Below, piece by piece: positions 41,865 to 52,892 of a DNA stretch of 64,000 nucleotides. The stretch lies in assembly GCA_934646185.1 (NCBI GenBank), contig CAKUEH010000011.1, positions 1 to 64,000 on the forward strand, read 5' to 3'. The DNA comes from an uncultured Oscillospiraceae bacterium (GTDB lineage Bacteria > Bacillota > Clostridia > Oscillospirales > Oscillospiraceae). Each line of letters begins with the position of its first letter. The stretch's first letter is position 1. The position numbers were made by a program, and so were the translations under genes. The notes below the pieces were generated by a model, which was given only the letters and a program-made list of their open reading frames with translations, was not told the origin of the DNA and ran no database searches.

Positions 41865-42494
41865 ATGAAATTCTATTCTGTTTCCGACCCCGCGTTCAAG
41901 CCCTACGGCAAAGTCCTGACCGGCTTTGACACGGCCACGCTGATCGCGGCTATGCAGACCATCCCCATGCCGGAGAGCGGCACGGCCTACGAACCGGCCA
42001 TCGAAGCGCTCGAAGCCTGCGGCGTTTTTGATGAAATGCAGAACCGCGCCTACGGCGGCATGCCCATCCAGATCGGCATGTGCTGGGGCTACAACACAAA
42101 GCTGAACTGTCTCGAATACCACCGCGACAGCGAGGTCAACGTCGGTGAGACCGACTTCGTCCTCCTGCTGGCGAAGGAAGACGAGATCGAGAACGGCAAA
42201 CTGGACACCGCGAAGGTCAAAGCCTTCCGCGTCCCGGCAGGGGTCGCCGTCGAGGTCTACGGCACGACGCTCCACTATGCGCCTTGTCAGACAACGGAGG
42301 CAGGTTTCCGTGTCGCCGTCGTCCTGCCGAAGGGCACGAATACGGAAAAGCCCGTCTTCGAGCCGCAGAGTGACGAGGACACCTGGATGACTGCCCGCAA
42401 TAAGTGGCTGCTGGCCCACCCGGACTCCAGCGAGGCAAAAACCGGCGCGCACATCGGCCTGACCGGCAAAAATATCGATATTACCGAAAACTAA
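41865..42494 (+). CDS. DUF4867 family protein
   Basis: A 209-residue soluble protein. Cupin-like features include a Gly/Tyr-rich central part (YGGMPIQIGMCWGYNTKLNCLEYHRDSE, in pieces) with the histidine/glutamate pair EYHRDSE, and VYGTTLHYAPCQT, a likely second metal-site strand. DUF4867 genes accompany L-fucose isomerase-family genes in Clostridia; a role as a sugar mutarotase, lyonase or accessory isomerase is possible but unproven. AGGAGG lies 6 bases before the ATG. The isomerase gene starts 14 bp after its stop. Confidence 0.8.
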   Translation: MKFYSVSDPAFKPYGKVLTGFDTATLIAAMQTIPMPESGTAYEPAIEALEACGVFDEMQNRAYGGMPIQIGMCWGYNTKLNCLEYHRDSEVNVGETDFVLLLAKEDEIENGKLDTAKVKAFRVPAGVAVEVYGTTLHYAPCQTTEAGFRVAVVLPKGTNTEKPVFEPQSDEDTWMTARNKWLLAHPDSSEAKTGAHIGLTGKNIDITEN

Positions 42495-42508
42495 GGAGGA
42501 AAGGTATC

Positions 42509-43987
<1,479 letters not shown>

Positions 43988-44033
43988 GAGGGTACGCAAA
44001 CGCGGCTGAGCGGGCTCCGAAATTTGCAGGAAA

Positions 44034-44075
44034 GAACGCCCGGAGGGAAATCCCTCCGGGCGCGTTTCTTTTTTT
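44034..44075 (+). terminator. Terminator of the sugar cassette
   Basis: CGCCCGGAGGGA/TCCCTCCGGGCG, 12-bp stem with a 2-base loop, then CGTTTCTTTTTTT. Confidence 0.9.
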
Positions 44076-44159
44076 GCCGGTTTATGATACAATACCGGCA
44101 AAGACCCGCGCGGATGGGCGGTTTTCTGCGTGAATCGCCGCCCGGCGGCGGGATCGGCA

Positions 44160-44168
44160 TGCTATACT
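44160..44168 (+). promoter_or_regulatory. Extended -10 promoter of the LytTR system
   Basis: TGCTATACT (TG at 44160-44161, TATACT 44163-44168) is an extended -10 box; no good -35 is seen in the GC-rich sequence upstream. The start codon is 21 bp downstream. Confidence 0.55.
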
Positions 44169-44188
44169 GAACGGAAAGAGGGAACCTT

Positions 44189-44914
44189 ATGCTTCTGCGC
44201 TGTGCAATCGTGGAGGATATCAGGCTGGACGCCGAAACGCTGACGCGGCGGCTTCTGGCTGCGGCGGAGCATACCTGTCAGCTGCAGTGTACGCAGTTTT
44301 CGGACGGCGGCGCATTCCTGCGCGCCGCGCAGACGCAGCGCTTCGACGCGGTGTTTCTCGATATCTGCATGCCCGGCCTCAGCGGGATCGAGACGGCCCG
44401 CCGTCTGCGCGGGCAGAGCGCAAAGCTGCCTATCGTCTTCGTGACCTCGTCCGAAGAGGCCGTCTGGGACGCGCTGCCGCTGCATCCGTTCGATTACCTG
44501 CGCAAGCCCTATGACGAGCGCCGCGTCCGCGCGCTGCTGGACGATCTGCTGGCCGTTCTCGGCCGTCCGGAGCCGGAGCTGGAGCTGCGCGTGGCGCGGC
44601 AGATCATTCTCGTCCCGTTCAGCCGGATCGAATACGCGCTCGCGCAGAACCACTACGTCAGCGTCCGCACCGGCGAGGGCGAATACCGCGCGACCGCGAC
44701 GTTCGCGCCCATCCAGCAGAGCCTGTGCGCCGACCCGCGCTTTCTGCTGTGCAACCGGGGCGTCGTCGTCAATATGGATAAGGTGCTCCGGTTTGAGTCG
44801 GACGCCATCCAGATGCTGAACGGCATGTCCTTCCCCGTGCGGCAGAAGGACAAGGGACGGCTGTTCGCCGCGTTTACCCAATATCAGTTCCGCCACATGC
44901 GGCGGGAGCTGTAG
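44189..44914 (+). CDS. LytTR family response regulator
   Basis: 241 residues. The receiver domain has VED (8-10), Asp58 in VFLDICMPGLSG, and Lys in YLRKPYDE. The LytTR DNA-binding domain (about 135-240) has FSRIEYALAQNHYVSVRT, RFLLCNRGVVVNMDKV and the late FPVRQKDKG. Such regulators (AgrA/ComE style) often control surface proteins, bacteriocins or quorum-type genes. The kinase follows 16 bp downstream and a large secreted SLH protein lies just beyond. Confidence 0.93.
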   Translation: MLLRCAIVEDIRLDAETLTRRLLAAAEHTCQLQCTQFSDGGAFLRAAQTQRFDAVFLDICMPGLSGIETARRLRGQSAKLPIVFVTSSEEAVWDALPLHPFDYLRKPYDERRVRALLDDLLAVLGRPEPELELRVARQIILVPFSRIEYALAQNHYVSVRTGEGEYRATATFAPIQQSLCADPRFLLCNRGVVVNMDKVLRFESDAIQMLNGMSFPVRQKDKGRLFAAFTQYQFRHMRREL

Positions 44915-44930
44915 CGAAAAGGAGAGTTTT

Positions 44931-46247
44931 ATGGACTGGAAGCTGTTCTGGCGGTACGCGCTGGATCTTGCCGCGCTCTTCCCGGCGGCGTTCGTCTGCC
45001 TTGTCCCGGTGTGGGAGTTTTTTTCAAGACCGGGACGGACGGCGCTGGCCGCGGCCTGCTTCCTGACGCTCGGGACGCTCGGCGCTGCGGCGGTCTGCGC
45101 GCACTTCCGCGTGGACAGCAACCTGCTCCTGCTGCCGCTGGCGGCGCTTGCGTTCACGCTCTATATCCGCGCGCTGCGCAGCGCGCTCAACGTCTGGCGG
45201 GCGGCCTTCCCGTTTTTTACCGGCATATTTCTGCTTGCGGTCTGCGGCGTGCTGAGCGTTCTGCTGAACGCCCGCGCGGAGAGCGCGAACGAAGCGCCTG
45301 TCTGCCTGCCGTCCACATCGCTCATCGCGCTCGGCCTCGCGGCGCTGGTGTGCGCGCTCTATGCGCTGACGGCGTCCGGCTGGATGCGCTGGCTGCTGCG
45401 GGAATACGAGGCCGAGCGCATCTGGCGCGCGATCTGGCTGCTCCCGGCGGGCTATACGGGTGTGTATCTCATCTCCATGCCGCGCCATCCGCAGATCCTG
45501 CTCACGGGCCGCGTCCAGCAGCTTTCTGTTCTGACCGGCCTGCTGCCGCTCGGCGTCTATTTTCTGTTTTTGTACCTGTTTTACTGCATCGGCTGCGAAT
45601 CGGCCCGGAATCTGCGCCTGACGGAGGAAAACCACGTTCTGACCGTCGAGTCGCACCGGTATGAGGAGCTGCGCGCCTACATGGAAAAGACGCGGACGCT
45701 TCGGCACGATTTCCGGCAGCACCTGCGCGTGATCGCGGGGCTGAGCGAGGCGGGCCGTCTGGACGAGCTGCAGGCGTATCTGAAAAGCTACGCCGTCGAG
45801 CTCTCGGACGAGCGGCCCGTCCTGTGCGCCAACGCCGCCGTCGATGCCATCGCGGGCTATTACGACGCGGCGGCCCGGCGCGAAGAGATCCCTATTGACT
45901 GGAAGCTCGAGCTGCCGCAGAGACTTCCCATGCCGGAGGCGGAGCTGTGCATGATGCTCGGCAATCTTCTGGAAAACGCCGTCCGCGCAAGCGCGGCGCT
46001 GCCGCCCGAAGAGCGGAGCATCCGGGTGCTGCTGCGCATGCTGAGTCCCGGCATGCTGGGGCTGATCGTGGAAAACCGCTACAGCGGCGTTTTGCACCGG
46101 GAAAACGGCAAGCTCCGCTCCACGGCGCATCCGGGCTCCGGCGTCGGTCTTTTGTCCGTGCAGACGGCGGTCGACCGCTATCAGGGCGAAATGACTGTGG
46201 AGACAGAGAACCGGCTGTTCCGCGTCAACATTCTGCTGAATATCTGA
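44931..46247 (+). CDS. GHKL sensor histidine kinase (AgrC/LytS style)
   Basis: 438 residues with about six N-terminal membrane segments (to about 215), then a coiled linker, the dimerisation-phosphorylation motif TLRHDFRQHLRVIAGL (His about 259) and a GHKL ATPase domain with LGNLLENAVRAS (Asn about 349) and GSGVGLLSVQTAV. The layout, several helices and no extracellular domain, is that of peptide- or membrane-signal sensors. GGAGAG precedes the ATG. It is co-transcribed with the LytTR regulator. Confidence 0.92.
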   Translation: MDWKLFWRYALDLAALFPAAFVCLVPVWEFFSRPGRTALAAACFLTLGTLGAAAVCAHFRVDSNLLLLPLAALAFTLYIRALRSALNVWRAAFPFFTGIFLLAVCGVLSVLLNARAESANEAPVCLPSTSLIALGLAALVCALYALTASGWMRWLLREYEAERIWRAIWLLPAGYTGVYLISMPRHPQILLTGRVQQLSVLTGLLPLGVYFLFLYLFYCIGCESARNLRLTEENHVLTVESHRYEELRAYMEKTRTLRHDFRQHLRVIAGLSEAGRLDELQAYLKSYAVELSDERPVLCANAAVDAIAGYYDAAARREEIPIDWKLELPQRLPMPEAELCMMLGNLLENAVRASAALPPEERSIRVLLRMLSPGMLGLIVENRYSGVLHRENGKLRSTAHPGSGVGLLSVQTAVDRYQGEMTVETENRLFRVNILLNI

Positions 46248-46314
46248 GTATTATCGGTCGCGCGCCGGCGCTGCGGAAGACATTCACGCAGGCTGGCGCG
46301 CGATTCGCGCAGCT

Positions 46315-46342
46315 TTGCTTGCGCGGAAGGGTCTTCTATGAT
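46315..46342 (+). promoter_or_regulatory. Probable promoter of the PI-PLC-like SLH protein
   Basis: TTGCTT (46315-46320), 16 bases, TATGAT (46337-46342), 40 bp upstream of the start. Confidence 0.6.
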
Positions 46343-46381
46343 ACGGTCTGACTGAAAAAATGGACAGGGAGGACCTTACGG

Positions 46382-49300
46382 ATGAAAAAACGGATCGTGT
46401 GTCTGCTGCTCGCGGCGCTGCTGCTGGCATCATTGCTGCCAGTCACGGCAGCGGCGGCCAACGCAGTATCGCCGGGCAGTTATCTGCAGAAAGGGGACTA
46501 TATCGTCATTTCCCCTGCGGAAAAATGGAACGACAGCGGCAAGCGCATTGCCGTCAAAACGACGGAATGGGAGCTGACGGCCCAGCACAGCGGCACGGCC
46601 AACGGCAATGACGTGCAGACGTGGAAATACGGCGTCAGCGATAAATTCTACATAGAAAACGCGGAAACGAAGAGCAACGGCGTGACCTACGTCCGCATCC
46701 AGTGCAAAAACTTCCGCGAATCCGGCGGCGGCCGCTATTGGGACATCGAAGGGCGCAGCAAAAAGCCCGGCGGCAATCTGCACGTCTGGAGCTTCAAGAG
46801 CGGTGCGGCCTCCCAGTGGTTCTACCTTGAGGAGGACAAGGACGGCGACGGTGAGACGTTCTTCCTCAAGAACATGAATTCCAACCTCTATCTCGCCCCG
46901 GAAAACTATTTCAAAAACCCGAAGAACGACTGCGGCATGAAGCGCAACTCGTGGAGCGAGCAGGGCTGCAACGTCGTGCAGAGCAACTATGCCTTCCGCT
47001 GGCGCATTCAGGTCCTGAACCGCGACGCGGCGGTCGACGCGGGCGGAAAGGACAAATACGCCAACTGGATGAGCCTGCTGCCGGACAGCCGCTATCTGTC
47101 CGAGCTGAACATCCCCGGCACCCACGACTCCGGCACGGCGAACGTCGAGGGCAGCTGGAATTCCAGCGACAACAAGGTCGCCTGCCAGAAGTATTTCATC
47201 GAGCAGCAGCTCTACGCGGGCGTCCGCTCGCTCGATATCCGCACGACGTGGAACACGGATTCGCACGATATGGTGCTTGTCCACGGCAGCAAGACCTTTG
47301 TCTGCCATACGCCTGACCACGGTAATTCGCGCAATAAAAAGCTGCGCGACGTGCTCGATCAGATGATTTCCTTCCTCCAGAACCACCCGAGGGAAACGAT
47401 CCTCATGACGCTCAAGATCGACGGCGGCACGGATCATGTGCTCAAGGAGCAGCTCCAGACCGTCCTGAAGGACTATGTGCTGGACAGCACGAAGAGCCAG
47501 TATTTCTATCAGTGGGGCGAAGCGCCGGCGGAGAAGAACTCACTCGACGCGGCCGCAAAGGCGATCAGCGCGATGCGGCAGAACTTCCAGTCCCCGACGC
47601 TCGGCCAGACGCGCGGCAAGATCGTCATTCTCAGCCGCGTGGACTTCGGCGGCTCGCTGGATCTGATGAATTCCGGCTACAACGGCATGTATATCTCCCT
47701 CCTGGACCGGCAGAAGATCTGCTCGTATATGGGCCCCGACCTGTCTCAGTGGGATAACCGCTATGAGTCCAAATACGTCTTCGCCCAGCCCATCACGGAC
47801 CGGGACGGCGTCAAGGTCTGGGTGCAGGACGCCTATTCCTGCGGCGACTATGACAAATACAGCCGTGTCTTCTCCACCATCAGGCAGCTCAACGGCAATC
47901 TGTACGGCGGTGCGTTCTGGGATTATTTCGGCACCTATGAGGCGCTGAACGGCGCGGGAACACCGAAGCCGCAGGACTTTGTCTTCAATTATACCAGCAA
48001 GACCACCAGCGACACCAAGGGCCTCTCGCCCCTCGGCGGCGCGAAGTACATGAACGACTATATCTATAACAGCGACTATTTCACGCCCAACACGAAGAAT
48101 GCCGTCGACAACCCCCGCCTTGGCATCGTAGTCATGGACTACGTCAACAAGCAGCTCTGCCGCCGCATCATCGACCGCAACGATTTCCCGAGCTCCATCG
48201 GCCTGAGCGACTTTGTCCGCGACCCGTCAAAGCTGCTCTTCGCGGGGATGGACACCTATGATCTGGATACATACGAGCAGGCTGCGCCGCTGGCTGTGCT
48301 GGCCTCCGTACAGGCGGAGGTCAATGACGCGCAGCCGTCCGAGGAGATCGTCTGGCCGGAATCCGCCGAGCTGACCTACGGCTATCTGCTGGGCGAGGCG
48401 ACGCTGAATTTTGCGGAAACCGCATCGGGCGGTCAGGCGGGCCGGTTCCGATTTGAAGAGCCGGAAAAGATGCTTCCCGCGACGAATGAAAATAAACCCG
48501 CGCTGGAATGGCTGTCCTTTATCCCCGCCGGGAGCGAGGAGCCCAGCGCTACGCAGCAGATCCCCGTCACCGTCGATCGCCGCCCGCTTCCCATCAAGAT
48601 CGCCGACTATGAGGTCGAATACGGCGATACATTCCGCCGCGCGGATCTTTCCGTGACGGCCGGCGGCTATCTGCTGGCGGACGATCTGGCGCATCTGAAC
48701 GACTATATCGAGAAATACGACATCCGCTGGTTGCTGACAGACAGCAGCGGCACGCGGTACACGAATCCCGACGTTCCGCCCACAAACGTGCTGGACTCCG
48801 GCACGATCGAGCTGCGCTCCGGCAACGGCAGCGGCACGATCGAAAATCCGCGCACGGAATTCCCCAACTACGACGCGCACGTGGAGAACGGCACCTGGTC
48901 GGTTGTCCCGCGCACCGTCACGGTCGAATGGAACTATGCGGGCGGCGGCAGGACGGCGAAGCTCGGCAATCTGCTGCCCGGCGACGAGGTCTTTGCGAGC
49001 GTTTCCGCGGACGGAACGCTCACGCTGACCGGCGCGGACGCGGCGAAATACCAGATCGCGGACGAGGATGCCTCCGCGCCATCCGAAGAGCCGGACGACA
49101 TCACCGGCATCCTGGCGAGCCTCACCGGTCAGAACCAGACCGGAAAGCTGCTGCCGTTCACCGACGTGCCGAAGAGCCACTACGCGGCGGATGCGATCCG
49201 CTGGGCGTGGGAAAACGGCTGGTTCTCCGGTGTGTCCGGCAAGCGCTTCGCGCCGGAACAGGGCCTCAGCCGCGCCATGCTCGTCACAGTCCTGTGGCGC

Positions 49301-49684
49301 ATGGAGGGCGAGCCCCGGCATGGGATCTCCGGCTTTACGGACGTTCTGCCCGGCGGCTGGTATGAAAAGGCGGTCGCCTGGGCTGCGTTCAGCGGCATCG
49401 TCTCCGGCACGGCGGAGGGCGTCTTCTCTCCGGACGCGGCCATCACCCGCGAACAGCTTGCGGTCATCCTCTGGCGCTATGCGGGCTCCCCGCAGCCGTC
49501 CGGCAGCCTGAACGGCTTTGCCGACGCAGCTGATGTCTCCGCCTATGCGGCGGAGGCTATGACGTGGGCAGTCGAGCAGGGGATCGTGACCGGCTCGAAC
49601 GGCAGCCTCCTGCCGAAGTCCGGCGCGACCCGCGCCCAGACCGCCCTGATGCTCCAACGCTTTGCCGCGCGTCAAGCGCAGTAA
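46382..49684 (+). CDS. Secreted phosphatidylinositol-specific phospholipase C-like protein with SLH repeats
   Basis: 1100 residues. A signal peptide (MKKRIVCLLLAALLLASLL, cleavage near AAA) is followed by a beta-trefoil-like region, residues 30-215 (YLQKGDYIVISPAEKW, WYLEEDKDGDGETFFLKN). The PI-PLC X domain then has NIPGTHDSGT with catalytic His248 and DMVLVHG with His301. Around 725-850 is a bacterial Ig-like/MBG-type segment (RRPLPIKIADYEVEYGDTF). The last 180 residues from about 924 are three S-layer homology repeats (FTDVPKSHYAADAIRWAW). It is presumably wall-anchored and may cleave inositol phospholipids or glycan-linked lipids. Confidence 0.9.
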   Translation: MKKRIVCLLLAALLLASLLPVTAAAANAVSPGSYLQKGDYIVISPAEKWNDSGKRIAVKTTEWELTAQHSGTANGNDVQTWKYGVSDKFYIENAETKSNGVTYVRIQCKNFRESGGGRYWDIEGRSKKPGGNLHVWSFKSGAASQWFYLEEDKDGDGETFFLKNMNSNLYLAPENYFKNPKNDCGMKRNSWSEQGCNVVQSNYAFRWRIQVLNRDAAVDAGGKDKYANWMSLLPDSRYLSELNIPGTHDSGTANVEGSWNSSDNKVACQKYFIEQQLYAGVRSLDIRTTWNTDSHDMVLVHGSKTFVCHTPDHGNSRNKKLRDVLDQMISFLQNHPRETILMTLKIDGGTDHVLKEQLQTVLKDYVLDSTKSQYFYQWGEAPAEKNSLDAAAKAISAMRQNFQSPTLGQTRGKIVILSRVDFGGSLDLMNSGYNGMYISLLDRQKICSYMGPDLSQWDNRYESKYVFAQPITDRDGVKVWVQDAYSCGDYDKYSRVFSTIRQLNGNLYGGAFWDYFGTYEALNGAGTPKPQDFVFNYTSKTTSDTKGLSPLGGAKYMNDYIYNSDYFTPNTKNAVDNPRLGIVVMDYVNKQLCRRIIDRNDFPSSIGLSDFVRDPSKLLFAGMDTYDLDTYEQAAPLAVLASVQAEVNDAQPSEEIVWPESAELTYGYLLGEATLNFAETASGGQAGRFRFEEPEKMLPATNENKPALEWLSFIPAGSEEPSATQQIPVTVDRRPLPIKIADYEVEYGDTFRRADLSVTAGGYLLADDLAHLNDYIEKYDIRWLLTDSSGTRYTNPDVPPTNVLDSGTIELRSGNGSGTIENPRTEFPNYDAHVENGTWSVVPRTVTVEWNYAGGGRTAKLGNLLPGDEVFASVSADGTLTLTGADAAKYQIADEDASAPSEEPDDITGILASLTGQNQTGKLLPFTDVPKSHYAADAIRWAWENGWFSGVSGKRFAPEQGLSRAMLVTVLWRMEGEPRHGISGFTDVLPGGWYEKAVAWAAFSGIVSGTAEGVFSPDAAITREQLAVILWRYAGSPQPSGSLNGFADAADVSAYAAEAMTWAVEQGIVTGSNGSLLPKSGATRAQTALMLQRFAARQAQ

Positions 49685-49696
49685 ATAACCCCTAAA

Positions 49697-49740
49697 AAGC
49701 GCCGGAAGGGCACCCCAAGCTCCTTCCGGCGCTTACCTTT
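49697..49740 (+). terminator. Terminator of the PI-PLC-like gene
   Basis: AAGCGCCGGAAGG/CCTTCCGGCGCTT (13 bp, 12-base loop) followed by ACCTTTTTA. Confidence 0.88.
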
Positions 49741-49755
49741 TTACGCCGCACCGAT

Positions 49756-50262
49756 ATAAAAAGGCTCCCCTTTATTCAAAGGGGAGCCCAGCGTGTCGAA
49801 AAACTGTGCTCCTTCTTTTTATGCGGATTTTCAAGGTCCGCGTAGGGGCGGACGACTCTGTCCGCCCGCAGCAGGCAGCTGCGAAAAGTAAAAGTTTTTC
49901 GGCAAATTCGAATTGCATCTTCCCACTTGACTGTAGGGGCCGATGCCCACATCGGCCCGTTGGGAAGTTGCGAATTCGCCGAAGATTACCGTAAAAATGG
50001 TGCATTCTGCGCGGGCCGATGCGACGCCCGCAGGCTAGTTTCGAGGCGCAACCGCGCTTTGCGCGGCTCTTAGCGCCGAAGATGGGCATCGGCCCCTACG
50101 ACCGAATGTGCAGGTGCATTCGGATTCGCCATACGTTTCCGAAAAAACCGCTGCATTCCGCGGGCGGACAGAGTCGTCCGCCCCTACGAAGCAGCTATAT
50201 AACGATCATGATTAGACTTTTTGACAGACTGAGCTCTCCTTTATTCAAAGGGGAGGCTTAGG
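49756..50262. repeat. Nest of family 1 and family 2 repeats
   Basis: This roughly 500-bp gene-free stretch holds only repeats: AAAGGCTCCCCTTTATTCAAAGGGGAGCC at 49760-49788; a family 2 end GTAGGGGCGGACGACTCTGTCCGCCCG at 49842-49868; the AAAAGT..CGGCAAATTCG linker; TGTAGGGGCCGATGCCCACATCGGCCC at 49932-49958; the GCGAATTCGCCGAAGATTAC segment; a damaged family 2 end at 50080-50100; GCGGGCGGACAGAGTCGTCCGCCCC at 50159-50183; and GAGCTCTCCTTTATTCAAAGGGGAGGC at 50231-50257. No ORF with a ribosome site was found. Confidence 0.8.
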
Positions 50263-50271
50263 TGCGAGTTT

Positions 50272-51759
50272 TTATTTCTGCAGCAGCGCGATGCCTGCCT
50301 TTACACGCGCGATCGATTCTTCCTTACCCAGCAGCGCGCACAGCTCCGTTGCGCCGCCGGGGGTCGAGGCTTTGCCGGACACGGCCACGCGCAGCGGCCA
50401 GAGCACAACGGAATTCTTGACCTCCAGCTTTGCTGCCAGCGCGACGAGCGCGTCGTAAAGCGCCTCGTTCGTCCACGTTTCCAGTCCCTCCAATACCGGC
50501 AGGACGGCCTGCAGGGACGACAGGCTGTTTTCCAGCGTCGTCTTGGACTTCTTGTGGACATACAGCTCCGTGGAGTATTCCGGCAGCCTGTCGATAAAGT
50601 CCACGCGCTCGGGAAGATCGGACAGAATCTCGCAGCGCGGCTGCACCAGCGCGGCGACGGCCTTCAGATCGATCGCGGGATTTGTGATCACGGTCTTCAG
50701 AACCGGCTCGGCCTTGGCGAAGAACGCCTCGGGGCTGAGCTTTTTCATATATTCCGCGTTCATCCAGCGCAGCTTGTTGATGTCAAAGACGGCAGGGGAC
50801 TTCGAAATGCCGGAGATATCAAAGATCTCGGCCAGCTCCGAGAGCGTGTAGAATTCGCGCTCCGCGTTCTCGCCCTTCGGGCTCCAGCCCAGCAGCGCAA
50901 CGTAGTTGAGCACGGCCTCGGTCAGATAGCCCTCGCGGATGAGATCCTCGTAGCTCGGGTCGCCGTGGCGCTTGGACATCTTGTGCTGCGCGTCGCGCAT
51001 GACAGGGGAGCAGTGGACATACGTCGGGATCTCCCAGCCGAAGGCTTTGTACAGCAGGTTGTATTTCGGCGCGGAGGACAGATATTCGCTGCCGCGCACG
51101 ACATGCGTGATGCCCATCAGATGATCGTCGACGACGTTTGCAAAGTTATACGTCGGCAGACCGTCGGATTTCAGCAGCACCTGATCCTCCAGCTCCTTGT
51201 TTTCCACCGTGATATCGCCGAAGGACGCATCGTGGAACGTCGTCGTGCCCTCGTGCGGGATGCGCTGGCGGATGACGAACGGCTCGCCCGCTTCCACGCG
51301 CTTTTTTGCCTCGTCCAGCGGCAGATCGCGGCACGCGCAGACGTGCTTTTTGATTTCGCCCGTCTCGCTTCCGGCCTCTTCCTCATCGGATTTCTGGCAG
51401 AAGCAGTAATACGCGCCGCCCTTTTCGCACAGCAGCTTCGCGTATTTGCCGAACAGCTCGCGCCGCTCGGACTGCACATACGGGCCGACCGGGCCGCCGA
51501 CGTCGGGGCCCTCGTCGTGGGTCAGACCGCATTCGGCCATCGTCTTGTAGATCACATCGACCGCGCCCTCGACCAGACGGCCCTGATCGGTGTCCTCGAT
51601 GCGGAGAATGAATTTGCCGTGGTGGCGGCGGGCAATCAGCCAGGTATAGAGCGCCGTGCGCAGATTGCCGACATGCATATAGCCCGTGGGGCTCGGAGCA
51701 AAGCGGGTGCGGACCTCGCCGTGCGGGATGCGCGCTTCCATCTGCTCAAAAAAATCCAT
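50272..51759 (-). CDS. gltX: Glutamyl-tRNA synthetase
   Basis: 495-residue class I aminoacyl-tRNA synthetase charging tRNA-Glu (and possibly tRNA-Gln, with later amidation, as in most Firmicutes). HIGH-type motif PSPTGYMHVGN at 23-33, IEDTDQGR nearby, zinc-like CFCQK..CACRD cysteines in the middle, and the KMSKR loop (HKMSKRHGD). C-terminal anticodon-binding domain from about 330. Own promoter, divergent from trpS. Length and motifs match the family well. Confidence 0.97.
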   Translation of the reverse strand: MDFFEQMEARIPHGEVRTRFAPSPTGYMHVGNLRTALYTWLIARRHHGKFILRIEDTDQGRLVEGAVDVIYKTMAECGLTHDEGPDVGGPVGPYVQSERRELFGKYAKLLCEKGGAYYCFCQKSDEEEAGSETGEIKKHVCACRDLPLDEAKKRVEAGEPFVIRQRIPHEGTTTFHDASFGDITVENKELEDQVLLKSDGLPTYNFANVVDDHLMGITHVVRGSEYLSSAPKYNLLYKAFGWEIPTYVHCSPVMRDAQHKMSKRHGDPSYEDLIREGYLTEAVLNYVALLGWSPKGENAEREFYTLSELAEIFDISGISKSPAVFDINKLRWMNAEYMKKLSPEAFFAKAEPVLKTVITNPAIDLKAVAALVQPRCEILSDLPERVDFIDRLPEYSTELYVHKKSKTTLENSLSSLQAVLPVLEGLETWTNEALYDALVALAAKLEVKNSVVLWPLRVAVSGKASTPGGATELCALLGKEESIARVKAGIALLQK

Positions 51760-51791
51760 GATGCGTGTTCCTCCAATATAAAAGTACTGTT

Positions 51792-51820
51792 ATTATATAG
51801 TTTTTTTCAGAAACAGTCAA
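51792..51820 (-). promoter_or_regulatory. Promoter of gltX
   Basis: Minus-strand TTGACT (51815-51820), 17 bases, TATAAT (51792-51797). Confidence 0.88.
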
Positions 51821-51827
51821 TCATTGA

Positions 51828-51856
51828 TTGCGCATTCCGGCGGTTTGTGGTATGAT
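51828..51856 (+). promoter_or_regulatory. Promoter of trpS
   Basis: TTGCGC (51828-51833), 17 bases, TATGAT (51851-51856). It is back-to-back with the gltX promoter; no T-box leader is present. Confidence 0.7.
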
Positions 51857-51890
51857 ATGCGCATCTATCGAATAGAAAGAAGGACGTATC

Positions 51891-52883
51891 ATGGACGAAA
51901 AAAAACGCATCTTTTCCGGCATCCAGCCCAGCGGCGATCTGACGCTCGGCTCGTATATGGGGGCGATCAAAAACTGGGTCGCGCTGCAGGACGAATATGA
52001 GTGCGTCTATTGTATCGTCGATATGCACGCCATTACCGTCCGGCAGGTCCCGGCCGATCTGCGCCGCAGAAGTCTGGAGCAGCTCGCGCAGTATATCGCC
52101 TGCGGCCTCGATCCGCAGAAGAACATCATGTTCATCCAGTCCCATGTGCCGCAGCACGCGGAGCTTTCGTGGGTGCTCGGCTGCTATACGCAGTTCGGCG
52201 AGCTGTCGCGCATGACGCAGTTCAAAATGAAATCGCAGCAGCATGCAGATAATATCACCGCCGGCCTGTTCACCTATCCCGTCCTCATGGCCGCCGATAT
52301 CCTGCTCTATCAGACCGATCTCGTCCCCGTCGGCGAGGATCAGCGCCAGCATGTCGAGCTCTGCCGCGACATCGGCGCGCGCTTCAACAATTCCTTCCCC
52401 GACACCTTCAAGCTGCCCGAGGCGTTCATCCCCAAGATGGGCGCGCGCATCATGAGCCTCGGCAACCCCGAGAACAAAATGTCCAAGTCCGACCCCGACG
52501 GCTGCGTCTTCCTCATGGACAAGCCCGAGGATATCATGCGCAAATTCAAGCGCGCCGTGACCGACTGCGAGACCGCCGTCCGTTTTGACAAGGACAACAA
52601 GCCCGGCATTTCGAACCTCCTCACGATCTACTGTGCCGCCACCGGCAAGACCATCGAGCAGGCCGAGGCCGATTTTGCCGATCAGGGCTATGGCGTGTTC
52701 AAGCCCGCCGTCGGCGAAGCCGTCGTCGAGCTCGTCCGCCCCATCCGCGAAAAGACCGAGCAGCTGCTCGGCGATAAGGCGTATCTCGAAAGCATCTACA
52801 AAGAGGGCGCCGAGCGTGCGTCCTACCTTGCCAACAAGACCCTCCGCAAGGTCTACAAAAAGGTCGGCTTCGTCGCGCGGTAA
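51891..52883 (+). CDS. trpS: Tryptophanyl-tRNA synthetase
   Basis: 330-residue class I synthetase charging tRNA-Trp. HIGH-equivalent motif PSGDLTLGSYMGA (13-25), GLFTYPVLMAADILLY, VGEDQRQHVEL, and KMSKSDPDG in the signature loop. The length is that of the usual bacterial enzyme. GAAAGAAGGA precedes the ATG. Reads away from gltX and is followed by a repeat before the polysaccharide genes. Confidence 0.97.
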   Translation: MDEKKRIFSGIQPSGDLTLGSYMGAIKNWVALQDEYECVYCIVDMHAITVRQVPADLRRRSLEQLAQYIACGLDPQKNIMFIQSHVPQHAELSWVLGCYTQFGELSRMTQFKMKSQQHADNITAGLFTYPVLMAADILLYQTDLVPVGEDQRQHVELCRDIGARFNNSFPDTFKLPEAFIPKMGARIMSLGNPENKMSKSDPDGCVFLMDKPEDIMRKFKRAVTDCETAVRFDKDNKPGISNLLTIYCAATGKTIEQAEADFADQGYGVFKPAVGEAVVELVRPIREKTEQLLGDKAYLESIYKEGAERASYLANKTLRKVYKKVGFVAR

Positions 52884-52892
52884 CGCCGCACG

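Noticed and set aside
49756..50262. Clustered palindromes as a CRISPR array
   Set aside because: The hairpins are not regularly spaced, vary in orientation and type, and have no unique spacers or cas genes.
51760..51890. T-box leader for gltX or trpS
   Set aside because: The two promoters leave short leaders with no specifier loop or TGGNACC block.
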